Shown: positions 9,101-17,917, counted from the first letter of the stretch. The stretch: DNA of 52,194 bases from Bacteroidia bacterium (GCA_016742095.1 JACVCJ010000025.1:1-52194); one strand, 5' to 3'. The notes: generated by a model from the sequence alone, not told the origin. Made by a program: numbers and translations.

Positions 9101-10788
9101 TGGCCGAACTGTTCCTTGCCCCGGTATTCTCCGAAATGGCGGGCACCATCTCGGGCAACCTGCACCTGTACGGTTCGCTGAAAAAGCCCGACCTGCGCGG
9201 GAACGCCCTGCTTAGCGACGCCGCCTTTACCATACCCATTATCGGTACGCGTTACCAGCTGAATTCCGATAAAGCCAAAAGCATTGTACTCAACTCCCAG
9301 GAAATTAACTTCGGTACCATACGTGTTAAGGACCAGCGCGGCGAATCGGCCGTGGTCACCGGGCGCATCAAGCACAGCTATTTCTCCGATATGGAACTGG
9401 ACGTGGCCCTGCGCGCGCGGAATTTCCTGTTCCTGAACACCCGTTACAAAGAGGGCGACGCTTTTTACGGCACCATTCCCGCTACGGGCAACGTAAGCAT
9501 CGACGGGCCTTTCGACGATATTAAGATCACCGCCAATGTAACCACCAATGCAGGCGGAAAACTGTTCCTGCCCATGAACTCGGGCCCTTCCAAAGCTACG
9601 GACAACAGTTTCGTGATCTTTTACGACAGCCGTGATACGGCCAAGAACATCAACGACATACGCCTGCAGAAAGATATTTCGGTGGTTTCCCTGGATATGT
9701 TCGTGGACGTGACCGAGGACTGCGAGGTACAGATCATCTTCGACGAAAAGGTGGGCGATGTGCTCAAAGCCCAGGGACGAGGCAGTCTGCGCATTGAACT
9801 GAACAAACTGTACGAACTTTCGATGTACGGCGAATACGAAGTATATAAAGGCGATTACCTCTTTACGCTGGAAAATGTGATCAACAAAAAGCTGCAGCTG
9901 CGGCCCGGCGGTATGATCTACTGGTCGGGCGATCCGTATACGGCCAAGATCAACGCGTCGGCCATGTACGAGGTGCGTACCAGTCCCTACCCGCTGATGC
10001 AGAACCATACGCTGGGCTCTGCCGATTCCATGAAATACAAATCGAAGACCACCACCCAGGTGATCGTGAACCTGAAAGGCGACCTGATGAACCCGCTTAT
10101 TTCCTTTGATATCGAGTTCCCCACGCAGAGCGACGAGTTCAAGACCGCCATTAACGAACGCCTTACCAGCGAGGACGAACGCAATAAACAGGCCTTTGCC
10201 CTGCTGGTGCTTCGGCAGTTCGTACCGCCTTCGAATGCGAGCGGGTCCATCGGTTTTTCCGGCGGAGGCGCTGCCAGTTCCAGTTCACTCGAGGTACTGT
10301 CGAACCAGCTGAGCAACTGGCTGTCCACCCTTACCGGCAATGTGGACCTGGGCGTGCGTTACCGCGGCGCCGACGGTACGTCCAGCGGCAGCAACGAGGT
10401 AGAACTGAACGTATCGGGTAAATTCCTGAACGACCGCATCGTAGTGGACGGCAACTTCGGCGTGGCCACCAACAATACCGCTTCTGGCAGCAATAACAAC
10501 AACGCCAGCAAAACCGCGGGCATCATCGACGTAAATATCGAATACAAGATCACCAATGACGGCAAACTGCGTCTGCGCGCCTTTAACCGCTCCAACGACG
10601 GTTACCTTACAGTGGCCTTCCCGTATACACAGGGCGTGGGTCTCACCTACTCTACTTCTTTTGACACCTGGAAAGAGGTAAAGTTTAAAAAGAAACGGAA
10701 AAAGACCGAAGAGAAAGCACCGCAGCAACAAAAGGCAGCACCCAATACCAATACGCCGCCTGCCGAAAAAAAACAGAATGAAAAGTAA
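6175..10788 (+). CDS. tamB: TamB-like translocation/assembly module protein
   Basis: 1537 residues. A basic N-terminus leads to a single membrane anchor (about 25-48, FFKWTFRILLSFFVLLTVT), then about 1100 residues of AsmA/DUF748-like beta-rich repeats, then the DUF490/TamB C-terminal domain (about 1100-1490), which contains GNVSIDGPFDD and a VGVRYR-like barrel end. The tail is Lys/Gln/Pro-rich and low complexity. Such proteins bridge inner and outer membranes and move phospholipids or outer-membrane proteins. The only start before the anchor is TTG at 6175 (or ATT at 6172), since TGA stops the frame at 6166 and the next Met lies beyond the anchor. The gene is divergent from tsaD. Confidence 0.88.
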   Translation: MQNEHKNTGKEETKAPRRQSRAKKFFKWTFRILLSFFVLLTVTALLLRMPAVQTFLAQKLAGYFSDKWGVEMHIDKVEIKFFSSVELKGLTIGDHHQDTLLRAGSLEAGIDYFRIRQNALSISHVYLDDALFRLHKYPNEKGMNLDWFIKKFKSDKPKDTTASKPFHFLIRNIRFRNVAFNLIDETTDSLPARFQANNIRTLVSQGDFTNFRIAKDSIIFRIDQLQARDHAGVGFADFKGDFCISSSCLMFENTAFKTLSGSAVNGDIRMLYSSWSSYSQFMDSVRFDCKLTNTTLYTKDIGYFAGNLEGLDMVAEISTRAKGPVSNLRLRDLDIRTGNNTRIQSDIEMRGLPNINETFFNLEAQNIQTTIADLESFPMPPFGSSKRLALPEQVRNLQHIAFTGTFTGFYNDFVSYGKFTTGAGTLFTDLKLSGDTAFDNPHYSGRLRSEGINLATILGTDVLGPTVFDLNIKGHSFDPKEMELAFDGDIRKFTLNGYTYSDINTRTEFVKNTIDGLITIRDPHVQLDAQAYVDLREKQPHYIANVRIQEWDLLRTNIYKDTLTLAKARLDGDIQGSNIDNMVGWLRADSIYFFKEDKGYSLSSLQVNADTIETTRTFSINSDYIDAHLAGHFKFVPLYNNILMNITRYLPSLHIPYDPKLAATDEAIAFDIQFKNIKPITEVFVPAFYMEENSEINGIYRTNGGTVDMVANSGGVGYGNIRLVDWTLSLDNNEREIEVNTRAERFHISDSTYFSGVRLISEAYTDSVTITLDWLGDSYNITRGFFKVGTLLGADSTYTLTVFPSYFALQEMEYRLRTASSVVYNTEGILFEKMDFRASNGQVFSIGGKAGKNSDDILSLHITRFPLAFANRFIGSEGSTDLRGYISGDIGAHRLMAQPFFEADLSGDSLYLNNNALGTLRLKSEYDIEQEMLAINSTLSYNNRYSLSVNNGKFYPLRKSNQFDIPLSLDDFNIGVAELFLAPVFSEMAGTISGNLHLYGSLKKPDLRGNALLSDAAFTIPIIGTRYQLNSDKAKSIVLNSQEINFGTIRVKDQRGESAVVTGRIKHSYFSDMELDVALRARNFLFLNTRYKEGDAFYGTIPATGNVSIDGPFDDIKITANVTTNAGGKLFLPMNSGPSKATDNSFVIFYDSRDTAKNINDIRLQKDISVVSLDMFVDVTEDCEVQIIFDEKVGDVLKAQGRGSLRIELNKLYELSMYGEYEVYKGDYLFTLENVINKKLQLRPGGMIYWSGDPYTAKINASAMYEVRTSPYPLMQNHTLGSADSMKYKSKTTTQVIVNLKGDLMNPLISFDIEFPTQSDEFKTAINERLTSEDERNKQAFALLVLRQFVPPSNASGSIGFSGGGAASSSSLEVLSNQLSNWLSTLTGNVDLGVRYRGADGTSSGSNEVELNVSGKFLNDRIVVDGNFGVATNNTASGSNNNNASKTAGIIDVNIEYKITNDGKLRLRAFNRSNDGYLTVAFPYTQGVGLTYSTSFDTWKEVKFKKKRKKTEEKAPQQQKAAPNTNTPPAEKKQNEK

Positions 10789-10812
10789 ATCCATTGTTCC
10801 TTACACACACGC

Positions 10813-12678
10813 ATGAATTTTCTACAGACCGAAAAACTCCATAAAAGTTACGGCGACCGGGTATTGTTCCGCGACCTGGACCTGAGCCTCGACCAGGGCG
10901 ATAAAATGGCGCTGATCGCACCCAACGGCAAGGGCAAAAGCACCCTGATGAACATACTGGCCGGACTGGAGCATCCCGATTCGGGCCGGGTCACCTTCCG
11001 CAACGATATCCGCATCGGCTTTCTGCCGCAGGACCCGCCTTTTGATCCGCAGAGCAGCGCCTGGGACTGCATTTTTGATTCCGGTTCCGAAGTGGCCCGC
11101 ACCGTACGCCAGTACGAACAGGCCGTGGAACGCAGCGATACGGCCGGTATGCAGCACCTGCTGGGCGAAATGGACCGCCTGCACGCCTGGGGCTTTGAAA
11201 GTCGTGCCAAAGAAATCCTCGGCCGTCTGCAGATCACCGAACTCGATAAACCGGTAGGCACTTTTTCCGGCGGACAGAAAAAACGTGTGGCCCTGGCCAA
11301 ACTGCTGCTCGACGAACCCGACCTGTACCTGCTGGACGAACCCACCAACCACCTGGATATAGACATGGTGGAATGGCTGGAAGAAGAACTGAACACCGGC
11401 AAAAAGACCATACTGATGGTGACGCACGACCGCTATTTCCTGGACGATGTGTGCAACGGCATCATCGAGCTGGACGACAACAACGTATACTATTACAAGG
11501 GCGATTATGCCTATTACCTCGAAAAACGGGCCGAACGCCGCGCCGCCCAGCAGAGCGAGTACGACAGCAACCAGAACATACTGCGCCGCGAACTGGAATG
11601 GGTACGCCGGCAGCCCAAAGCCCGCGGCACCAAAAGTAAATCGCGCCTCGATGCCTATTACAACCTGAAAGACGAGACCAAACGCGTACGCGAGGAAAAA
11701 GGCATTGAAATGCAGGTAAAGATGCAGCACCTGGGCAGCAAGATCGTAGAGCTTATCAAGGTGAGCAAGTCCTATGGCGATAAAGTGCTGCTCGATAAAT
11801 TCACCTACACCTTTAACCGCGGCGAGCGCATTGCCATTGCCGGGGCCAACGGAACGGGCAAGACCACCCTGCTGAACATGCTGGTGGGCCGCATACAGCC
11901 CGATGCCGGTAAGATCATTGTGGGCGATACCATACAGTTCGGCTTTTACGAACAGAACGGCATGAAGTTCAGCGACGACGAACGTGTGATCGAGCACGTG
12001 CGCAAGATCGCCGAAGTGGTAGAGACCGCCTCCGGGCAAAAGATCAGCGCCTCGCAGATGCTCACCCGCTTCGATTTTCCGCCCGACCGCCAGTGGATCG
12101 TGATCGGCAAACTGAGCGGCGGCGAGAAAAAACGCCTGTACCTGCTTACCGTGCTGATGCAGAACCCCAATTTCCTGATCCTCGACGAACCGACGAACGA
12201 CCTGGACATACTTACGCTGAACAAGCTGGAAGAGTTCCTGCTCGATTACCCGGGATGCCTGGTAGTGGTAAGTCACGACCGGCATTTTATGGACAAGATC
12301 TGCGACCATACCTTTGTACTGGAAGGAAAAGGCCAGGTACGCGTATACCCGGGCAACTACACCCGTTACCGCGCCGAAAAACTGCACGAAAAGAACACAC
12401 AGCCTGCCGAAACCGTGAAACCCGCTACCGAAAAACCGGCGGAAGTACGTCCGGCCAAGGAAAAAATAAAGCTCAGCTTCAAGGAAAAAATGGAGTTTGA
12501 ACAGCTGGAGAGCGATATTCCGCGCCTGGAAGCCGAGAAAAAAGAACTGGAACAAGCGCTGGGCACCACCAGTGACGGTAATGAACTCACCCGTATTTCA
12601 GAGCGGCTCGGAAAAATAATCGGCGAGCTAGATGAAAAAAGTATGCGATGGCTTGAACTAAGCGAATTTATTGGTTAA
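10813..12678 (+). CDS. ABC-F family ATPase (Uup-like)
   Basis: 621 residues, soluble, with two ATP-binding cassettes. The first has Walker A APNGKGKST at 36-44, signature SGGQKKRVALAKLL and Walker B LYLLDEPTNHLD. A charged linker follows, then the second cassette with GANGTGKTT, SGGEKKRLYLL and FLILDEPTNDLD. The C-terminus is a Lys/Glu-rich coiled coil (about 540-621), as in Uup-type proteins. There are no membrane segments. ABC-F proteins act on ribosomes or nucleic acids; Uup relatives are linked to ribosome rescue or genome stability. It begins 24 bases after the tamB-like gene and probably shares its transcript. Confidence 0.9.
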   Translation: MNFLQTEKLHKSYGDRVLFRDLDLSLDQGDKMALIAPNGKGKSTLMNILAGLEHPDSGRVTFRNDIRIGFLPQDPPFDPQSSAWDCIFDSGSEVARTVRQYEQAVERSDTAGMQHLLGEMDRLHAWGFESRAKEILGRLQITELDKPVGTFSGGQKKRVALAKLLLDEPDLYLLDEPTNHLDIDMVEWLEEELNTGKKTILMVTHDRYFLDDVCNGIIELDDNNVYYYKGDYAYYLEKRAERRAAQQSEYDSNQNILRRELEWVRRQPKARGTKSKSRLDAYYNLKDETKRVREEKGIEMQVKMQHLGSKIVELIKVSKSYGDKVLLDKFTYTFNRGERIAIAGANGTGKTTLLNMLVGRIQPDAGKIIVGDTIQFGFYEQNGMKFSDDERVIEHVRKIAEVVETASGQKISASQMLTRFDFPPDRQWIVIGKLSGGEKKRLYLLTVLMQNPNFLILDEPTNDLDILTLNKLEEFLLDYPGCLVVVSHDRHFMDKICDHTFVLEGKGQVRVYPGNYTRYRAEKLHEKNTQPAETVKPATEKPAEVRPAKEKIKLSFKEKMEFEQLESDIPRLEAEKKELEQALGTTSDGNELTRISERLGKIIGELDEKSMRWLELSEFIG

Positions 12679-12691
12679 ATAGCCGTTAACT

Positions 12692-12722
12692 TTTCAATTT
12701 TATAGAGATTTATATAACTTCG
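12692..12722 (+). promoter_or_regulatory. Putative Bacteroidota promoter for the thiolase gene
   Basis: A TAACTTCG box (12715-12722) resembles the -7 element TAnnTTTG. A TTTC (12692-12695) sits exactly 19 bases upstream, at the usual -33 position (consensus TTTG). Both elements have one deviation. The ATG of the thiolase gene follows 22 bases later. This is motif matching by eye. Confidence 0.4.
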
Positions 12723-12744
12723 CAGGAAATTTTTTAAAGGTCTT

Positions 12745-13929
12745 ATGGAACGCAAAGAAGTATATATTGTATCGGCAGTACGCACGCCTATCGGAAGTTT
12801 TAACGGTCAGTTCTCTACAGTTTCGGCTACCCGTCTCGGTGCGGCCGCCATCAAAGGCGCCATCGAAAAAGCAGGTATCGCCCCCGAACTGGTTACGGAA
12901 GTTTTTATGGGTCATGTGCTGCAGGCCAATGCCGGTCAGGCGCCCGCCCGCCAGGCCGCTAAATTTGCCGGTCTGCCCGACAGCGTACACTGTACTACGG
13001 TAAACAAGGTTTGCGCATCCGGACTTAAATCCGTAATGCTGGCCGCACAGTCCATCATGCTGGGCGATAACGACATTGTGGTTGCCGGCGGTATGGAGAA
13101 CATGACACAGGTTCCCTATTACCTGGACAGCGCCCGCAACGGTTACCGCCTCGGTAACGGGCAGGTGATCGACGGACTGGTAAAAGACGGTCTTACCGAC
13201 GTATACCACAATTACCACATGGGCAATGCCGCCGAGCTCTGCGCCAAGGAATGCAATATCTCGCGCGAGGAACAGGACGCCTACGCCATCGAAAGTTACA
13301 AACGTTCACAGGCCGCCTGGGCTGCCGGTAAATTCAGCGAGGAGATCGTTCCCGTGGGTGTTCCGCAGCGCAAGGGCGACGACCTGCTGATCAGCGAAGA
13401 CGAAGAATACAAACAGGTTAAATTCGATAAAATTCCCGAACTGCGTCCCGTTTTCCAGAAAGAGGGAACCGTAACGGCCGCCAATGCCTCTACCCTGAAC
13501 GACGGGGCTGCCGCACTGGTACTGGTAAGTAAGGAAAAGGCCGAAGAGCTGGGCCTGAGACCGATTGCCCGTATCACCGGTTATGCCGATGCCGAGCAGG
13601 CTCCGGAATGGTTCACCACCACACCGTCCATCGCTCTGCCGCGTGCCGTGCAGAAAGCCGGTCTTACCCTGGAACAGGTGGATTATTTCGAGATCAACGA
13701 AGCCTTTTCCGTGGTATCCATTGCCAATAACCAGAAAATGAACCTGGACCCTGCCAAAGTGAACGTTAACGGAGGCGCCGTATCCCTGGGCCACCCGCTG
13801 GGTGCTTCGGGAGCGCGTATCCTGGTTACCCTGCTGCACGTACTGAAGCAGAACAACGCCAGAACAGGCGCCTGCGGTATCTGCAACGGCGGTGGCGGTG
13901 CCAGTGCCCTCGTGGTAGAAATGCTGTAA
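12745..13929 (+). CDS. Acetyl-CoA acetyltransferase (thiolase II)
   Basis: 394 residues, normal for the family. The nucleophilic Cys90 is in NKVCASGLK, His350 is in GHPLGASGARI and the second acid-base Cys380 is in GICNGGGGAS. NEAFS is present near 318. The enzyme condenses or cleaves acetoacetyl-CoA, and the short-chain degradative/biosynthetic type cannot be separated by sequence alone. It has no 3-hydroxyacyl-CoA dehydrogenase neighbour, so a role in acetoacetyl-CoA formation or short-chain fat breakdown are both possible. It heads a likely operon with the next two plus-strand genes (gaps of 4 bases each). Confidence 0.92.
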   Translation: MERKEVYIVSAVRTPIGSFNGQFSTVSATRLGAAAIKGAIEKAGIAPELVTEVFMGHVLQANAGQAPARQAAKFAGLPDSVHCTTVNKVCASGLKSVMLAAQSIMLGDNDIVVAGGMENMTQVPYYLDSARNGYRLGNGQVIDGLVKDGLTDVYHNYHMGNAAELCAKECNISREEQDAYAIESYKRSQAAWAAGKFSEEIVPVGVPQRKGDDLLISEDEEYKQVKFDKIPELRPVFQKEGTVTAANASTLNDGAAALVLVSKEKAEELGLRPIARITGYADAEQAPEWFTTTPSIALPRAVQKAGLTLEQVDYFEINEAFSVVSIANNQKMNLDPAKVNVNGGAVSLGHPLGASGARILVTLLHVLKQNNARTGACGICNGGGGASALVVEML

Positions 13930-13933
13930 GATC

Positions 13934-14716
13934 ATGGACCGTTTCTTCAGTACCCTGCAGGCTCTCTCACCTATGCTGCAAGCGGCAGACAGCCGCTCAC
14001 CCAAAATAGACGAACTCCTCTTCGGTGAGGTCTGCGAATGTATCGGAGAGGACGGCAAATACTATAAGGTGCGCCATCTGTGGGACCTTTGCGAAGGTTT
14101 TATACAGCGCAACCAGCTGGTACCTGTAGATGAAGCCTATGCCACGGCTTTTGCCGCCGGCAGATGGGAACGCCTGTTCATGCCTGCAGCCACTGTAGAG
14201 AACGAACGTTCGGGCATACAGTATACACTCTCGGCCGGCAGCGTACTGGCCGGACTGCAGGACAAGCGCTTCCGGCTGGCCGGGGAAACCTTCAGCCTGA
14301 TCAGTGCACAGCCCAACCGCATTCCCGCACGCACAGCCGACATCATACGCGACAGCGTGATCCTGTTCCTGAACGTACCCGAAGTACAGGGCGGACGCAG
14401 CATCATGGGCATGGACCCCGCAGGCTTCTGCCGGCAGGTGTTCGCCTTTGCAGGTATACGCCTGAGCCCCGGCTTCAGTGCCATGGCTGCCGAAGGTACG
14501 CATGTAGATTTTGTGCACGAACTGCGCTGCGGCGATATCGCTTTTTTCAGCAACCCCGAAGGAGAGATCATCCATGCCGGCATCAGCATCGACGACGGCT
14601 GGATCCTACATGCCGACGGCAAGGTAAAAAGCGGCCGCCTGGACCAGCAGGGCCTTTTCGACCCTAAAGAGAACCGATATATATACCAGCTCAGGCTGAT
14701 CAAACGTTATTTCTGA
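13934..14716 (+). CDS. NlpC/P60-like protein, catalytic Cys absent
   Basis: 260 residues. An SH3-like N-terminal region (about 25-125, with KVRHLWDLCEGFI) precedes an NlpC/P60 fold (about 130-260). The usual active-site block GIDCSGF reads GMDPAGF at 159-165, so Pro162 stands where the nucleophilic Cys belongs; a Cys does follow at 166. The histidine part is kept (HAGISIDDGWILHAD, His214 and His226). No signal peptide is visible. Active relatives cut gamma-D-glutamyl-diaminopimelate bonds in peptidoglycan peptides; this one is probably non-hydrolytic or uses a different residue. The 4-base gaps on both sides indicate co-expression with the thiolase and the membrane protein. Confidence 0.72.
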   Translation: MDRFFSTLQALSPMLQAADSRSPKIDELLFGEVCECIGEDGKYYKVRHLWDLCEGFIQRNQLVPVDEAYATAFAAGRWERLFMPAATVENERSGIQYTLSAGSVLAGLQDKRFRLAGETFSLISAQPNRIPARTADIIRDSVILFLNVPEVQGGRSIMGMDPAGFCRQVFAFAGIRLSPGFSAMAAEGTHVDFVHELRCGDIAFFSNPEGEIIHAGISIDDGWILHADGKVKSGRLDQQGLFDPKENRYIYQLRLIKRYF

Positions 14717-14720
14717 TACC

Positions 14721-15914
14721 ATGTTCCGCTTTCCCACACTTTCCACACAACAGATCGACTACCTGAATATGGGTCTCATGATCATTTCCCTGATCCTGGC
14801 CTATATACTGCCCTTTGAGGTATTTCTCTTTTCCTATGCCGTACTGGGGCCCCTGCACTACCTGACGGAGATATCCTGGCTGCATCAGAAAAAATACTAC
14901 GTATCGGTGCAGAAAGAACAGAACAAATGGATATTTCCCGTGGTGGTGGTGCTGCTGAGCATCATACTTACCATCGATAATATTTTTTCCCTGTTCAATA
15001 TCCCCATAGAACTGCCCACGGCACTGCGCGGTACCAATATCATCCTCTTCCTGTTCGGCCTGGCCTTTATCCTGATTATGCTGCGCCGGAACCTGCACCG
15101 CATCGTGGCCATCAGCGCACTTACCGTCCTCTGCCTGGTACTGAACATTGAAAAACAGTGCATCACCTGCACCGACGAGGTAAGCGGCAAGACCATCGAA
15201 TACTGCGACCTGGACAACAAAAAAGGCAGCAGTAATTTTATACAGAGACGCTGCAAGGACGTCGACAATAACGGATACCTGGAGCCCGGCACGGACTTTG
15301 AACAGGGCTACTCCTACTACCCCGCGGTGATCCTGCTTTCCGCCTATATTCCCACCCTGATACACGTGTACATCTTTACCATGCTGTTCATGCTGTTCGG
15401 TGCACTCAAAAGTCGCTCGCGCAGCGGGAAAGCGGCCGTGGTACTGCTGATCGTATGCGGTGCTCTGCCCTTCCTGTTCGACGCTTCGTTCATTCCCTAT
15501 TCCATTTCAAAATTTGCCGAAGAGCGGTATACGGTCTCCTTCCTCGATCTGAACCAGCTGGTCTTCGAGAACTTCGGACTGGGCAGTACCGATGCCGGCA
15601 ATGTGTATACCTCGCGCGCAGGCATCATGCTCGGGCGTTTCATCGCATTTGCGTATACCTATCATTACCTGAACTGGTTCAGCAAGACCAGTATCATCCA
15701 GTGGCACAAAATGCCCGTACTGAACCTTTCGGTAGTGCTCATTCTCTGGGCGGCTTCGGTAGGTTTGTACCTCTACGACTACAAGACCGGCTTAACGGCC
15801 CTGCTGCTGCTCAGCTTCCTGCATGTGTTCATGGAATTCCCGCTCAACTTCCAGTCGCTGCGCGGCATTCTCGAATATGTAAATCCCTTCGGTAAAAAGG
15901 CGGTCCCGGCTTAA
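14721..15914 (+). CDS. Polytopic membrane protein with intramembrane histidines
   Basis: 397 residues with about nine to ten hydrophobic helices. Histidines recur within or beside helices: GPLHYLTE (His46), LIHVYIF, TYHYLNWF and SFLHVFMEF. An extramembrane loop (about 145-200) has C147xxC150, C162 and C178, and a DVDNNGYLEPG segment (180-190) resembling an EF-hand or dockerin-like calcium loop. I cannot name the family. The paired His-in-helix pattern is loosely like Brp/Blh-type carotenoid dioxygenases, but this is only a resemblance. It is the third gene of the thiolase operon and ends one base before the convergent SDR gene. Confidence 0.6.
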   Translation: MFRFPTLSTQQIDYLNMGLMIISLILAYILPFEVFLFSYAVLGPLHYLTEISWLHQKKYYVSVQKEQNKWIFPVVVVLLSIILTIDNIFSLFNIPIELPTALRGTNIILFLFGLAFILIMLRRNLHRIVAISALTVLCLVLNIEKQCITCTDEVSGKTIEYCDLDNKKGSSNFIQRRCKDVDNNGYLEPGTDFEQGYSYYPAVILLSAYIPTLIHVYIFTMLFMLFGALKSRSRSGKAAVVLLIVCGALPFLFDASFIPYSISKFAEERYTVSFLDLNQLVFENFGLGSTDAGNVYTSRAGIMLGRFIAFAYTYHYLNWFSKTSIIQWHKMPVLNLSVVLILWAASVGLYLYDYKTGLTALLLLSFLHVFMEFPLNFQSLRGILEYVNPFGKKAVPA

Positions 15915-15915
15915 T

Positions 15916-16803
15916 TTACAGGATATCGCTCAGGGTCAGGTGCTGGAACTCATGCGTCCAGAACGAACGCGTTTCCTGCACGGGATGCCCCAGGATGCGC
16001 TCCATGCCTTCGGTAGAGGCCACGTTATCCTTGAACAGCAGCTTGAACTGATCGTAGTTCATCAGTTCGGGGAACCAGACGGAAATAAAATTGCGGGTGA
16101 CCGGTTCGATCAGTTTCTTCGGTAATTCGATCGGGAACAGTTTTTCCTTACCCGAGGCCAGCAACAGCAGCTCCTTAAAACTAAAGGGCGTAGAGCCCAC
16201 CACGTCGATCGCTCCTGCCGGAATGTCCGGCTGCAGGCACAGATCGTGCAGCAGTTCGTTCAGGTCTTCGGGCATTACGGGCTGTACACGCGTTTCGGCA
16301 AAGCCCTGCGGCATGATCGGGCGATTTTGCAACACTTTACACATGAACACCAGCCACTTGAATTTTTTCACCAGCAGCGTACCGCTCAGGCATACGATGG
16401 AGGGCCGCAGTACGTAGGTATCGGGGTGACTGAGCAGCAGCTCATCGCCCAGGCCTTTGGTACGCAGGAAAGCGATGTCGTGTGCGGGATCGGCACCCAG
16501 GGCCGAAATATGAATAATGCGCGGGTTACCGATCCGGGCACGGTTGGCCAGGATGGTGCGCACCAGGTCCAGGTGTACTTTTTTAAAATCGTCCTCGCGG
16601 CTTTCGCGGATGATGCCGGCACAGTTGATGAGCACGTCCTGTTCGCCCAGGATACTCCAGTCGTGCAGGTCCGGATCGAACACAAAACAGCCTTCCACTC
16701 CCTTGCGTGAGCAGGGTGTGATCTGCATGTGAGGCAGCGCACGCAGCGCCGCTGTAATACTGGACCCGATAGCGCCCGAAGCGCCGATAATAACCACTCT
16801 CAT
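15916..16803 (-). CDS. Atypical SDR / NAD(P)-binding epimerase-like protein
   Basis: 295 residues. The N-terminal Rossmann motif is GASGAIGSS (7-15), and LINCAGIIR lies near 59-67. The Ser of HISALGADP (about 98-106) is present. The Tyr-x-x-x-Lys of classical SDRs is not seen in its normal place (LRTKGLGDELL instead), which fits the atypical NDUFA9/YbjT-like group. These bind NAD(P) and act as reductases or redox sensors. It is the last gene of a three-gene minus-strand operon with a membrane protein and a GbsR regulator. The substrate is unknown. Confidence 0.75.
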   Translation of the reverse strand: MRVVIIGASGAIGSSITAALRALPHMQITPCSRKGVEGCFVFDPDLHDWSILGEQDVLINCAGIIRESREDDFKKVHLDLVRTILANRARIGNPRIIHISALGADPAHDIAFLRTKGLGDELLLSHPDTYVLRPSIVCLSGTLLVKKFKWLVFMCKVLQNRPIMPQGFAETRVQPVMPEDLNELLHDLCLQPDIPAGAIDVVGSTPFSFKELLLLASGKEKLFPIELPKKLIEPVTRNFISVWFPELMNYDQFKLLFKDNVASTEGMERILGHPVQETRSFWTHEFQHLTLSDIL

Positions 16804-16806
16804 AAC

Positions 16807-17244
16807 TTATGCCCCGAAATCTACGGCTTCGGACTGCGCCTGCAAATATAAATACATTCGGAGTTCATACATGCTAAGCCCGATATAATAAAGTGAGGCC
16901 GGTATGCCCAATATGGCCAGGCCACCGAAGGAGTACAGGTGCAGGTACGAATCCAGCAATTCGTTGTGTATACCCAGGTCATGCAGCAGCAGCGACAGCC
17001 CCAGGCAGGCCAGCAGGAATACCAGGGCCCGGAAGAGCGTATGAAAAATACGACGTCCGCGGGTAAGCCGGCGTTTATCCCGCTCGCGCAGGTAATAGAA
17101 CATGTGCGACAGCGTCTGCACAACAGCGATGACCAGGGAATAGAACAGCAGGCCCCGGAAAGGGTCGCTGAAAAGGCCCAGCAGCAGGGCGGCGCTAAGC
17201 ACCAGCAGTTGCAGGCTGAGGTCGAGGATACGGATAAATTTCAT
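16807..17244 (-). CDS. Four-helix small membrane protein
   Basis: 145 residues with hydrophobic segments at about 8-26, 31-50, 67-88 and 104-123, and a basic cytoplasmic loop (RERDKRRLTRGRR) between the second and third. I do not recognise the family. It lies 3 bases upstream of the SDR gene and 14 bases downstream of the GbsR-type regulator, so it belongs to that operon. A role beside the SDR, such as handling a lipid or quinone-linked substrate, is only a guess. Confidence 0.7.
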   Translation of the reverse strand: MKFIRILDLSLQLLVLSAALLLGLFSDPFRGLLFYSLVIAVVQTLSHMFYYLRERDKRRLTRGRRIFHTLFRALVFLLACLGLSLLLHDLGIHNELLDSYLHLYSFGGLAILGIPASLYYIGLSMYELRMYLYLQAQSEAVDFGA

Positions 17245-17258
17245 ATCGTGTGGTGATT

Positions 17259-17762
17259 TTATTTCATAATGCGGCTGAGTACGTGCCAGAGTTTCGATTC
17301 TTCCATGCGGATGATGCGGTCGAGCAGCTGATCGCCGTCCTTCACAAAGGCCTCTATCTCCCGGATACGCTTGCGCAGGTCGGCAGCTTCGGGCGAATCG
17401 TCGTCCTTATCCACCCGTATTTCCGACAGGGCGCCGATCAGGGGCGAAATTTCCCGTTTGCGGCGTTCCCGTACAATGGTAAGCGCCACCTTATGCAGGT
17501 CTTTTTCGGCCACAAAGAACTCGCGTCGCTCCCCTTTTACGCTTACCCGGCGCACCAGGTTCCACTCGATGAGGGCACGCACGCTCATATTGGCATTACC
17601 GCGTGATATCTGCAATTCCCCGATCAGGGCGTCGGTGTGGAGAGGTTCTTCGCTCAGCAAAAGCAGGGCATGCACACGGGCCATGGTAGCGCTGATGCCC
17701 CAGGAGCTGCCCAGGCTGCCCCATACATTGATCAGTTGCTCACGGGCTTCTTCATACTTCAT
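17259..17762 (-). CDS. GbsR/MarR-type transcriptional regulator
   Basis: 167 residues of the GbsR-like winged-helix group. It contains GSLGSSWGISATMARVHALL (about 15-34) and the DNA-reading region LQISRGNANMSVRALIEW (about 50-67), with the wing VKGERREFFV after it. The C-terminal part is charged and helical and suits dimerisation. It is first in the operon ending at 15916 and is divergent from the LuxR-type gene with a 155-base spacer, where it probably autoregulates. The effector is unknown. Confidence 0.85.
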   Translation of the reverse strand: MKYEEAREQLINVWGSLGSSWGISATMARVHALLLLSEEPLHTDALIGELQISRGNANMSVRALIEWNLVRRVSVKGERREFFVAEKDLHKVALTIVRERRKREISPLIGALSEIRVDKDDDSPEAADLRKRIREIEAFVKDGDQLLDRIIRMEESKLWHVLSRIMK

Positions 17763-17867
17763 AGAAAGGTGTCCGGCGGAAAAACCGGCAGTTCAAAGTT
17801 TCGGAAATTTCCATAACTTTCAAACTTTACTGAAAATTTAAATAATTTAATACCTGATCTTACCGCC

Positions 17868-17901
17868 TTGTATGAAAGCACATAAAGAATTATTACTTTT
17901 G
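17868..17901 (+). promoter_or_regulatory. Putative promoter for the LuxR-type gene
   Basis: TACTTTTG at 17894-17901 is a perfect match to the Bacteroidota -7 box TAnnTTTG and lies 16 bases before the ATG. A TTG at 17868-17870 is the best upstream partner, but the 23-base spacer is at the long end. The messenger would have a very short leader. Confidence 0.5.
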
Positions 17902-17917
17902 CGGCAGATTTTACAAG

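Noticed and set aside
10822-12555. 577-codon minus-strand frame opposite the ABC-F gene
   Set aside because: The plus-strand product has both ATPase cassettes intact, so the reverse frame is an artefact.
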